A DNA stretch of 64,000 nucleotides, taken from positions 5,394,001-5,458,000 of the forward strand of contig OY762941.1 in the NCBI GenBank assembly GCA_963666995.1, written 5' to 3'. The notes under the pieces were generated by a model. It worked only from the letters and a program-made list of their open reading frames with translations. It ran no database searches and was not told where the DNA came from. The DNA is from Syntrophobacter sp963666995. GTDB taxonomy: Bacteria; Desulfobacterota; Syntrophobacteria; Syntrophobacterales; Syntrophobacteraceae. Positions 9,271 through 16,941 of this stretch are shown here, in pieces. The position numbers and the translations under genes were made by a program. The first letter of the stretch is position 1, and the number at the start of each line of letters is the position of its first letter.

Positions 9271-9459
9271 TCAATTCCTGCCTTTATGAATCCATTCAAA
9301 GCCATAAGCGAAGAAGACGAGCAACCCACAGATGAGCAGGGTGAAAGGGATGGACGCGCCGGGGAAAAAGAAGCGGGTCAGCATAAACCCGAACACAATC
9401 CCCATCAGAATCCGAATGGTCAGCACCTTAAAGCGCACCCGAGCGAAAAAATCATTCAT
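9271..9459 (-). CDS. small two-helix membrane protein upstream of hflK
   Basis: 62 residues with two hydrophobic segments (ILMGIVFGFMLTRFFF and PFTLLICGLLVFFAYGFEW) separated by a Pro/Gly turn. The short termini are charged and basic. The ATG at 9459 is preceded by GGTGGGAG at 4-5 bp, a good ribosome site. It is on the hflK strand, 105 bp upstream, and may be the first gene of that transcript. No family recognised. It is short, so its reality rests on the ribosome site and the regular membrane pattern. Confidence 0.6.
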   Translation of the reverse strand: MNDFFARVRFKVLTIRILMGIVFGFMLTRFFFPGASIPFTLLICGLLVFFAYGFEWIHKGRN

Positions 9460-9489
9460 CTCCCACCTGTCGCCGTTCTGGAATGAATT

Positions 9490-10264
9490 GCATGCCCTGC
9501 GATTGAGAGTTTATTCTATTCCTTCGTTTCTCAAGCATCCTAATGAGACGGGGTAGTATTGTCAAGCTTATCCCCCCTTGCTGCAAGCGCCCGCGGAAGC
9601 CGCTGCCAGCTTAATGATTGCGTTTTGCTTTGTGCCGGGGGTATAAGATCTAAGTCATCGTGGGGACTGGAGGGTATCCATGCGGAAACTCCACGGTTTT
9701 CACCGTGATTGGGCAAGGAGGCGACGGGAGGATGCGAGGCTTCAGGGGCACTCCTTATTTCCACCTGCAGCCGTCCTCGTTCAACGACGGGGAACCATAG
9801 TGCCGGGTTCGTGATGGATTCCCGTATCGGCTATATTCCGGGATCGTACTCCAATGTTGTTGATGCCGTGCGCCCCCGAATTCTTGTTTGAGACTCACAA
9901 AGGGATGCCGTATAGGCTATAGGAGTAGTCGAGAAGATGGGACTTGCCGCCGATCCGTGATTATCTTTGGTGGCGTCCGGGTGGATGATTCCGGCATGGG
10001 GGGTGCATTTACGGCAGATTTGGCCGAAGATGCCCATGCAGTGCCGGAAAGTCCCATGCAAACATTACAGCACTTCGCTCGCTCGACGATCTTTCCCGTC
10101 ACGGGCACCCCCTCCGGATGCCGCATTTACTTAGCCGGGAAGTGCTTGGAACTGACTCTTTTCCGGGTTTTCGATACCCTCTTCGGGCATCAAAGCGGAG
10201 GGGAAATCCGCATGTTGAGTGAATTTCCCGCCGGGGTGTTCGAGGACATTCGAAGAGGGGCGTC
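9490..10264 (+). other. 775-bp intergenic region, no supported gene
   Basis: The longest frame (about 130 codons from 9888) has a composition unlike a folded protein and no ribosome site, so I treat it as non-coding. A small hairpin, CACGGT-TTTC-ACCGTG, lies at 9692-9707. Two loosely similar stretches occur, GTATCGGCTATA near 9830 and GTATAGGCTATA near 9910. The region must hold the divergent promoters of the hflK group and the universal-stress genes, but I cannot place them confidently. Confidence 0.5.
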
Positions 10265-10753
10265 ATGGAACGATTTCTGATCTCGATGGACTGTACTCCA
10301 GGGTTCCTCAAGAGCATCGATTATATCAACCGGGTGCTGAAAGGAGCCGTTCAGGCTCAAATTGTGCTCTTTCATGTCATTCCGGCGGTTTCGCCCAATT
10401 TATTGAAACGGGATGAAGTGCAGCGGCTGGAACGGGTACACGAAGAATGTCCTGCATTAAGAGGGTATTTCTGGAAGCAGGAGGACGAGGACCAAATGAA
10501 CCGGGCTTTCGACGAGGCTCGACGGTTGCTCCTGGAGGGCAGCTTCTCCGACACCCAAGTCCGTACTCATTTTAGCGTGGAATCGACTGAAATCGCTCAG
10601 GTCATTCTGAACAATGCCAAAGAACTCGGCTGTTCAACCATCGTCATGGAACGGAAGCGGTTGAGCAGGGTCAAGGAACTTCTGTTGGGGAGCGTCACAA
10701 GCACCCTGGTCAAGTTGGCGAGAGGGATCACCGTCTGGGTCGTTGATTATTGA
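10265..10753 (+). CDS. universal stress protein family, divergent member
   Basis: 162 residues with a UspA-like alpha/beta fold. There is an N-terminal strand MERFLISMDCTPG where the usual DxS is replaced, and a C-terminal half EIAQVILNNAKELGCSTIVMER followed by LLLGSVTSTLVKLARGITVWVVD. The nucleotide-binding consensus G-2x-G-9x-G(S/T) is only half kept: the GS is present, but the preceding glycines are replaced by ERKRLSRV. ATP binding is therefore doubtful. GAGGGG precedes the ATG by 4 bp. It sits 30 bp before a canonical Usp, so the two probably form a tandem operon. Confidence 0.8.
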   Translation: MERFLISMDCTPGFLKSIDYINRVLKGAVQAQIVLFHVIPAVSPNLLKRDEVQRLERVHEECPALRGYFWKQEDEDQMNRAFDEARRLLLEGSFSDTQVRTHFSVESTEIAQVILNNAKELGCSTIVMERKRLSRVKELLLGSVTSTLVKLARGITVWVVDY

Positions 10754-10783
10754 TGTGCTGCAACATAAGAAGAGGAGTCCATC

Positions 10784-11269
10784 ATGGCGGAGAAATTCTT
10801 TAAAAACATCGTTTTTTGCACGGATTTTTCGGACAATGCGGACCTCGCATTTCTTACGGCCAGGGAACTGGCTTCTCATTATGGGGCAACGCTCCACATC
10901 GTCCATATCATGGTGAATTTTTCGCTTGCCCCCCCCATCCACGCCACCTATATGCCGATAGAATACGATCCCAAGTTCGTGGAACAGATAACTCAGGCCG
11001 CAAAAGATTCGATCCAGGAAAAATACCTGAGCAAGCTCGCGACCGACCAGCCTCATGAAGTGCATCTGCTCTCCGGTTATGCATCCACCGAAATCATCAG
11101 GATCGCCGAAGAGAATAACGTCGACCTCATCGTGATGGGGTCGCACGGCCTGTCGGGACTCGCCCATGTCCTTTTCGGCAGCACCGCGGACCGCGTTGTC
11201 CGCAGAGCGCCCTGTTCGGTTCTGACTGTGCGGCAGCCGGGGAAAGGACCGCTTCCTAAAGAGATTTAA
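10784..11269 (+). CDS. universal stress protein (UspA family), canonical
   Basis: 161 residues. The N-terminus FKNIVFCTDFSDNADLAF has the family D-x-S. The C-terminus has VDLIVMGSHGLSGLAHVLFGSTADRVVRRAPCSVLTV, which contains the complete ATP-binding motif G-2x-G-9x-G-S. It is likely a cytoplasmic ATP-binding stress protein. It follows the divergent paralogue by 30 bp and precedes the epimerase gene by 29 bp. That context suggests a stress- or envelope-linked transcript, but the exact role cannot be read from sequence. Confidence 0.9.
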   Translation: MAEKFFKNIVFCTDFSDNADLAFLTARELASHYGATLHIVHIMVNFSLAPPIHATYMPIEYDPKFVEQITQAAKDSIQEKYLSKLATDQPHEVHLLSGYASTEIIRIAEENNVDLIVMGSHGLSGLAHVLFGSTADRVVRRAPCSVLTVRQPGKGPLPKEI

Positions 11270-11298
11270 ACATGTCGTTCGGGAGGAACCGCCATTTC

Positions 11299-12393
11299 AT
11301 GAATTTGCTCGTGACCGGCGCAGCCGGCTTTATCGGATATCACCTGGCGCTTCGACTCCTCAGGGAAGGAAACTCCGTGGTGGCCGTAGACAACGTCAAC
11401 GACTACTACGATGTCAACCTTAAATGGGATCGGCTGAAGCAGCTTCAGGAATTCCCGGGATTCACGTTTCACAGGCTTGACCTGCAGAACACTCCACAAA
11501 TGGAAGATGTCTTCCGCAAGCATTCATTCGATGCGGTGGTGCATCTGGCTGCGCAGGCAGGCGTGCGATACTCCCTGCAGAACCCTCATTCCTATGTGGA
11601 AAGCAATCTCACCGGATTCGCCAACATCCTGGAGGGATGCAGACACCGGAAGGTGAAGCATCTTGTCTTTGCTTCCTCGAGTTCGGTTTACGGCGCAAAC
11701 GCCAGGATGCCGTTCACGGTCCATCAGAATGTCGACCACCCCGTCTCGCTCTATGCCGCCACCAAAAAGGCCAATGAACTCATGGCGCATACCTATGCCC
11801 ACCTCTTCGGACTTCCCTGCACCGGCCTGCGGTTTTTCACCGTGTACGGCCCGTGGGGACGGCCCGACATGGCTCTTTTTCGATTCACTCAATCCATATT
11901 GGCGCGTGAGCCCATCCAGGTCTTTAACTACGGGAAAATGCAGCGCGACTTTACTTATATCGACGATATCATCGAAGGGGTGGTGCGCGTCATCGGGGTC
12001 CCACCCACACCCAACCCGGAATGGAAACCTGAGACCCCGGACCCGGCGACGAGCTACGCTCCCTACAGAATATACAACATAGGAAACAACAGCCCCGTGG
12101 AACTCATGGAATTCATCGCGACCCTCGAAGAATCCCTGGGGCTGACGGCAACCAAGGAATTTCTGCCAATGCAGCCGGGAGACGTGATCGCCACGTATGC
12201 CGATATCGAGGAACTCTCGAATGATTTCGGTTTCCGGCCTTCGACGACCATAAGGGAAGGTATCAGGCGATTCATCGAATGGTACCTCGACTATTACGGA
12301 ACACCCGTGGACCCCTCGCAGCCCATAGCGAGCGGGAACCGGCCCCGTTGCCGGAGGGGACTCACCATTCGTAAAACAGATCCTGTTCGTTGA
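11299..12393 (+). CDS. NAD-dependent epimerase, UDP-glucuronate 4-epimerase type
   Basis: 364-residue extended SDR. The dinucleotide motif is LVTGAAGFIGYHLA, followed by VVAVDNVNDYYDVNLKWDRL, a stretch characteristic of UDP-glucuronate/galacturonate 4-epimerases (CapI type). FASSSSVYGAN and catalytic YAATKKANE (YxxxK) are intact, then RFFTVYGPWGRPDMALF. The start at 11299 is chosen because GGGAGGAA at 11281-11288 lies 10 bp before it; the in-frame ATG at 11272 has no ribosome site. The tail overlaps the convergent M24 peptidase gene by 32 bp. The product is probably UDP-galacturonate for LPS or capsule. Confidence 0.87.
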   Translation: MNLLVTGAAGFIGYHLALRLLREGNSVVAVDNVNDYYDVNLKWDRLKQLQEFPGFTFHRLDLQNTPQMEDVFRKHSFDAVVHLAAQAGVRYSLQNPHSYVESNLTGFANILEGCRHRKVKHLVFASSSSVYGANARMPFTVHQNVDHPVSLYAATKKANELMAHTYAHLFGLPCTGLRFFTVYGPWGRPDMALFRFTQSILAREPIQVFNYGKMQRDFTYIDDIIEGVVRVIGVPPTPNPEWKPETPDPATSYAPYRIYNIGNNSPVELMEFIATLEESLGLTATKEFLPMQPGDVIATYADIEELSNDFGFRPSTTIREGIRRFIEWYLDYYGTPVDPSQPIASGNRPRCRRGLTIRKTDPVR

Positions 12394-13474
12394 GCAATTC
12401 GCAGCCGCTCTTCGTCACGCGGACCATATTCTCCAGCCGGACCCCTCCGTAGCCCGGGATGTAAATCCCCGGTTCGACGGTAACCACCATGTTTTCTTCC
12501 AGGACGGTTGAATTGTATTTCCTCAAATTCGGCGACTCGTGGACCGCAAGGCCCACTCCGTGACCCAGGCCATGCCCGAAGAACTCCCCGTATCCCGCCT
12601 TCTGTATGATATCCCTGGCCGTTCGGTCCGCTTCGACGGAATCCAGCCCGCTGCGGATGTGATTCTGTGCGGCAAGTTGAGCTTCGCGCACGGTGGAGTA
12701 TATTTCCTTCAGGCGGCCGTCGGGCCTGCCCGCAATCCAGGTCCGGGTCATATCCGAACAATAATGATCGAGTTTTGAACCAAGGTCGAAGATGACCGGA
12801 TCCCCTTCCGAGAGCCGTCGTTCGCCGGGCACGGCGTGGGGTAGAGCGGCGTTTGGACCGGCGGCTACGATGGGCGGGAAGGAAACGGCTTCCCCGCCTC
12901 CTTCTCTTATCCTGCGCTCGATTTCCCAGGCTATCTCCTTCTCCTTCCGCCCATATCCCAGGCCCTGCCAGACGTCGGCGAGCACCCGCTCGGTCAGTCG
13001 CAACGATGCTTTGATCCGTTCTATTTCGAGCGGTTCCTTGATCACGCGGAGCTGTTCGGCAAGACCATCCAGACCGATGACCGCCGCTCCGGGCCTGCTT
13101 TTCTTCAACAATTCCTCGATCTCGCGGTATCTCCGATACGTCAGGTAGTTGCTCTCGACTCCGAGTCTTTCGATGGGAGTGTCGGAGAAAAGATCGGGGA
13201 GTACCTGGGGCAGTCCCTGTCTGTACACGACGAGCGTGTAGTCCCGGGCTTCGTTTCCGGCCGCCTCCTCGTACCTCGGGTCTGTCAGCAGGACCTGTTT
13301 GGACGGTGTAATGAAGAGGAATCCCGAACTCTCCGTCAGTTGAAGGTCTTCGGCTTCATAGCCGCTCAGGTAATACCGGTTTTCAGGGTTTGCAATAAGA
13401 AAGGCATCGAGCGCGTTCTCCTCACACAATTCACGAAAACGCGCGAGTCTTGCCTCGAATATGTTTTCAGCCAT
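12362..13474 (-). CDS. Xaa-Pro aminopeptidase/dipeptidase (M24 family)
   Basis: 370-residue pita-bread metallopeptidase. The N-terminal creatinase-type domain (DAFLIANPENRYYLSGYE) spans about 1-130. The catalytic domain supplies metal ligands in VIFDLGSKLDHYCSDMTRTW (two Asp), FGHGLGHGVGLAVHE (His), VTVEPGIYIPG (Glu) and VRLENMV (Glu), so the site is complete. It should cleave X-Pro bonds in cytoplasmic peptides. Aminopeptidase P and prolidase (PepQ) are hard to separate by eye. The gene is convergent with the epimerase and overlaps it by 32 bp. Confidence 0.9.
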   Translation of the reverse strand: MAENIFEARLARFRELCEENALDAFLIANPENRYYLSGYEAEDLQLTESSGFLFITPSKQVLLTDPRYEEAAGNEARDYTLVVYRQGLPQVLPDLFSDTPIERLGVESNYLTYRRYREIEELLKKSRPGAAVIGLDGLAEQLRVIKEPLEIERIKASLRLTERVLADVWQGLGYGRKEKEIAWEIERRIREGGGEAVSFPPIVAAGPNAALPHAVPGERRLSEGDPVIFDLGSKLDHYCSDMTRTWIAGRPDGRLKEIYSTVREAQLAAQNHIRSGLDSVEADRTARDIIQKAGYGEFFGHGLGHGVGLAVHESPNLRKYNSTVLEENMVVTVEPGIYIPGYGGVRLENMVRVTKSGCELLNEQDLFYEW

Positions 13475-13652
13475 AGTCTGCTCCTTTGTTACACCGTATC
13501 ATTCACACCCGCATAAATATAAGGTCGGGGAAATCCCCATGCGAGGACCGACCGGGCGAGTGGAGCGAAACGCGGCCCCTTGCCGGTCCGCCGCAGCCTC
13601 GCGTCAAAGGCATTTCCACCGGGAACACCCCACGAACCGTCCGAAAAAGAGT

Positions 13653-13680
13653 TTGGCATTTCGATCCGAGGTGTTATGCT
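13653..13680 (+). promoter_or_regulatory. candidate sigma-70 promoter for the NIL ferredoxin gene
   Basis: TTGGCA at 13653-13658 and TATGCT at 13675-13680 are 16 bp apart and lie 41 bp before the ATG at 13721. They sit in the divergent gap after the M24 peptidase gene. Visual match; no upstream activator site recognised. Confidence 0.45.
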
Positions 13681-13720
13681 TTTATCACATCAACGGGAAC
13701 ATAACAAAGGAGTGCCTGAT

Positions 13721-14146
13721 ATGTATGCCAGAACGCTGGTGCTGCGCTTTTCCAAAGACATGGTCGACAAGCCTATTATCACCTACCTGGTGCGGGATCA
13801 TAATTTAACCTTCAACATATTGAAGGCGCAGATCTACCCCCGCAAAGAGGGAATGCTCGTGCTCGAACTCCGCGGGAGCAAGAGAGATTACGACAAGGGG
13901 ATAAGGTACCTGGAAAGCCTCGGGGTCGAAGTCGAACCCGTCGCTCACGGCATTCGGCGAGACGATGACAAATGCTACCAGTGCGGGGCGTGCACGGCGG
14001 TGTGTCCGACCGGCGCCCTGCACATCAAACGGCCCGACATGGAAGTCCTCTTCGAGTCCGAACGGTGCAGCGCCTGCGAGCTGTGCGTGAAAGCCTGTCC
14101 TTCCCGTGCAATGATCGTCACTTTCGATAAAACACTGGCGCTTTGA
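13721..14146 (+). CDS. NIL-domain protein fused to a 2[4Fe-4S] ferredoxin
   Basis: 141 residues. Residues about 1-75 form a NIL domain (the ACT-like fold also found in MetN), with VDKPIITYLVRDHNLTFNILKA. Residues 83-141 carry two cluster motifs, CYQCGACTAVCPTG and CSACELCVKACPSR, each CxxCxxCxxxCP. The ATG at 13721 has AAGGAG 8 bp upstream. In methanogens and several anaerobes this fusion partners a DUF39 protein in putting sulfide into homocysteine. No DUF39 gene is adjacent here, and the next gene is the sulfur-transferring mnmA. A sulfur or redox role is inferred. Confidence 0.9.
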   Translation: MYARTLVLRFSKDMVDKPIITYLVRDHNLTFNILKAQIYPRKEGMLVLELRGSKRDYDKGIRYLESLGVEVEPVAHGIRRDDDKCYQCGACTAVCPTGALHIKRPDMEVLFESERCSACELCVKACPSRAMIVTFDKTLAL

Positions 14147-14338
14147 GCGGCAGCCATCCGAGGGTCCCCTGTGCCCGGCTTCGTACACCTGCGGGATGCC
14201 GCGTCCCGGCTCTTCGACTACTGCTGAAAAATTCGAGGCCGCTTTGCGCAGGCAACCGCCGGACGGGAGGACGCCTCTCAGGAGCGGCCTGTTTGAGGCG
14301 TTAGCCGCCATAACCATTGATGAAGGATAAAACAGTCG

Positions 14339-15415
14339 TTGCGTATAGCGGTCGCGATGAGCGGTGGAGTGGACAGTCTCAGGACTGCCGTCATTCTTCG
14401 GGAACAGGGTCACGACGTCTTCGGCGTTCATATGCGTTCCATACCCGGTTCGCGAACGGGCAGGTGGTCGGCCGAAGCGATGAGCACATCCAGGGAGGAT
14501 CTTCTGCGGGGGCTTGCCTCGCGATTCGGGATCCCAGTGACTGTCACAGACCTCCGTGAATCCTTCGAGTCCTGCGTGATAAGGCCCTTTTTGGACGCAT
14601 ACCTGCGGGGACTGACTCCGAATCCCTGCGTCTGGTGTAACCCGCGGGTCAAATTCGGGCACCTTCTCAAAGAGGCGTTCGCCCTCGGAGCGGACCGCTT
14701 CGCCACGGGTCATTACGCCAGGATAGCACCGCCGGACTCAACTTCCTCGAGATTCAGGCTCCTCCGGGCGCGAGACCACTCCAAGGACCAGTCTTACTTC
14801 CTCTACGGGCTCAGCCGGCATCAGTTGGAGACCGCCGTTTTTCCTCTAGGGGAAACCTGCAAGAAGGAGGTATTCACCTGGGCTGAAGACGTTGGGATCG
14901 GTTCGCTTTTTCCGGGTGAGAGCCAGGAGATTTGCTTCATTCCCGCCGGGGAATATCATGAATTCCTGCGGGAACGCCTGAGCGCTGATTGTCTGCCGCA
15001 AAAGGGCCCCATAGTGGATCAGGACGGCAAAACCCTGGGGGAACACAAAGGGATCTTTGCCTACACGGTGGGCCAGCGCCGTGGACTCGGAATCCCGTCC
15101 AGCGCACCGTATTATGTGGTCAGGTTGGAACCGCGCAGCAACACGGTCCATGTCGGGAGGGCCAGGGACCTTTATCGCTCCTCCTTCGCGGTGGGAGACA
15201 TCAATTGGGCATCCATACCCTGTCCGTCCCAACCGTTTCGATGCTGGGTTCGAATCCGCCATCATCATGAGCCCGCTCCGGCCCTGGTGTCCCCTCACGA
15301 AGACGGTTCCGCCGCAGTGAGCTTCGAGGTTCCCCAACGCGCGGTGACCCCCGGGCAATCGGCGGTCTTCTATGACGGCGAAATGGTGCTTGGTGGGGGG
15401 ATCATCCTGGATTGA
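14339..15415 (+). CDS. mnmA: tRNA-specific 2-thiouridylase MnmA
   Basis: 358 residues, the usual family length. It inserts sulfur at C2 of the wobble uridine in tRNA-Lys, -Glu and -Gln using ATP. The PP-loop SGGVDS lies at residues 8-13, the first catalytic Cys region is TPNPCVWCNPRVKFG, ATGHYAR follows, and the second catalytic Cys is in SQEICFIPAGEYHEFL. C-terminal beta domains follow GQRRGLGI. The start is a TTG at 14339, with GAAGGA about 11 bp upstream; an ATG is found only inside the PP-loop. It lies 192 bp after the ferredoxin gene on the same strand. Confidence 0.92.
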   Translation: MRIAVAMSGGVDSLRTAVILREQGHDVFGVHMRSIPGSRTGRWSAEAMSTSREDLLRGLASRFGIPVTVTDLRESFESCVIRPFLDAYLRGLTPNPCVWCNPRVKFGHLLKEAFALGADRFATGHYARIAPPDSTSSRFRLLRARDHSKDQSYFLYGLSRHQLETAVFPLGETCKKEVFTWAEDVGIGSLFPGESQEICFIPAGEYHEFLRERLSADCLPQKGPIVDQDGKTLGEHKGIFAYTVGQRRGLGIPSSAPYYVVRLEPRSNTVHVGRARDLYRSSFAVGDINWASIPCPSQPFRCWVRIRHHHEPAPALVSPHEDGSAAVSFEVPQRAVTPGQSAVFYDGEMVLGGGIILD

Positions 15416-15618
15416 CACGGAACAGCGCCCCGCACTCACCTCGTAACGTGGAACCAGCCGGTGCGGACCTCCTTGAAGCGTGTGGTCCCACGAATGGGAC
15501 CCCGGCTCACAGTGTTGCCGGTTATCATTACGCCCGATTCTCATCCCATCGTGATGAGGACCTGAGGCGGCCGTAAGTGGATTTGGTATCTTCATGGAGA
15601 ATTATCCGGGAGATTGAT

Positions 15619-16941
15619 TTGAAGGGAAAGACGGTAGCACTGGAAACCCTCGGCTGCAAAGTAAATCAATACGAATCTTCATGCCTGCTCGAAGGGTTGA
15701 AGGAACGCGGATGCCTGCAGGTTCCGTTCAGGCAGCCGGCAGACATTTATATCGTTCACAGTTGCGCGGTTACCGCCAGAGCTGCTTTTCAGACACGGCA
15801 ACTGCTGCGGAGGGCCAGGCGGCTGAATCCTGGAGCACTGGTCGTTGCAGCGGGCTGTGACGCCCAGATCGAGCCTGACCGGCTCGCCGGAGAACAGCTT
15901 GCAACACACATACTCGGCAGCGATGAAAAATTCGACCTCCTCCGCTGGATCGAGACTCCCGGGAGCTTTTCGAATCCGTGTCGAGCCGTATTCGACTCGA
16001 GGTCGCTCGATCGCTTCAACGCCCAGCCGGTCTCCCGGATGCATACCGGGCGAACCCGTGCTTTCCTGAAGATTCAAGACGGCTGCAATGCCTTCTGTTC
16101 CTACTGCATCGTGCCCTATACCCGGGGGAGGAGCAGGAGCCTGCCTATGACGGATGTGATTTCCCAGATGAATCGTTTTGTCGATGCGGGCTACCGGGAA
16201 GTGGTGCTCACGGGGATTCACCTCGGCCAGTGGGGAAGGGATTTGCATCCCTCCGAGGACCTTTCACGGCTGCTGAAAACTATTGAAGAAGGTTCTCCGC
16301 CGCACCGGCTGCGCTTGAGTTCCCTCGAACCGCTCGAGTGGCACGGGGAACTGCTCGAAACAGTATCCTCCCTTCAGAGCGTGTGCCCCCATTTTCACGT
16401 TCCCTTACAGAGCGGGGACGATGAAGTGCTGGGGCGCATGAACCGTCCGTATACCTCCCTGCAGTATGCGGAACTCATCCACGAATTGAGGCGCCGGTTT
16501 CCCGACGCCGCCCTGGGAGCCGACGTGCTTGCGGGATATCCCGGCGAAACGGAGAAGCAGTTTTCGAATACCTTCCGGTTGCTGGACGGCCTCCCCCTCA
16601 CCTATCTTCATATATTCCCCTTCTCACCGCGCCCGGGGACGCCTGCGGCCGAGTTGCCCGGCCGGATCGGACCCCAGGAGATGAAAAGGCGCACAGGCAT
16701 CCTGCGGGAACTGAGTGCAAAAAAACGGCGGCTTTTCAGGAATCGTTTTCTAAACCGGCCGTTGGAAGTCCTGGTGGAATCAGAGGCCGCTCCGGGCTTT
16801 TGGCACGGTACGACCGCGAACTACCTCCAGGTCCTCGTTCCCGCATCCCCGATCGTCGCCTCGGGGGTTCTCGTGAACCTGCGTGCGACCAGACTCACTG
16901 AAAATGCGCTGATCGGCGAATATCCGTCTAACCTTCCGTGA
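15619..16941 (+). CDS. mtaB: MtaB-type tRNA methylthiotransferase (radical SAM)
   Basis: 440 residues. Expected to convert t6A37 of tRNA to ms2t6A37. The N-terminal UPF0004 domain has three cluster cysteines (LGCKVNQYE, HSCAVTARA, AAGCDAQ). The radical SAM core has CNAFCSYCIVPYTRGRSRS (CxxxCxxC). A TRAM-like C-terminus (LEVLVESEAA to LRATRLTENALIGEY) binds RNA. The CKVNQYE and IVPYTRGRSRS variants favour MtaB over MiaB. TTG at 15619, with GGGAG 6 bp upstream, gives the family N-terminus KGKTVALETLGC; a GTG at 15577 is the alternative start. The tail overlaps the convergent DUF6178 gene by 14 bp. Confidence 0.88.
   Translation: MKGKTVALETLGCKVNQYESSCLLEGLKERGCLQVPFRQPADIYIVHSCAVTARAAFQTRQLLRRARRLNPGALVVAAGCDAQIEPDRLAGEQLATHILGSDEKFDLLRWIETPGSFSNPCRAVFDSRSLDRFNAQPVSRMHTGRTRAFLKIQDGCNAFCSYCIVPYTRGRSRSLPMTDVISQMNRFVDAGYREVVLTGIHLGQWGRDLHPSEDLSRLLKTIEEGSPPHRLRLSSLEPLEWHGELLETVSSLQSVCPHFHVPLQSGDDEVLGRMNRPYTSLQYAELIHELRRRFPDAALGADVLAGYPGETEKQFSNTFRLLDGLPLTYLHIFPFSPRPGTPAAELPGRIGPQEMKRRTGILRELSAKKRRLFRNRFLNRPLEVLVESEAAPGFWHGTTANYLQVLVPASPIVASGVLVNLRATRLTENALIGEYPSNLP

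Noticed and set aside
9888..10280. 130-codon open frame upstream of the first Usp gene
   Set aside because: No ribosome site, no recognisable composition, and it overlaps the Usp start; treated as chance.
14328..14341. TTG start of mnmA as a sign of a broken gene
   Set aside because: The TTG leads straight into the family N-terminus RIAVAMSGGVDS, and the protein is of normal length, so the gene looks intact.
15240..15270. GGGTTCGAATCCGCC resembles a tRNA T-arm
   Set aside because: It lies inside the mnmA reading frame, and no matching acceptor, D or anticodon arms are found around it.
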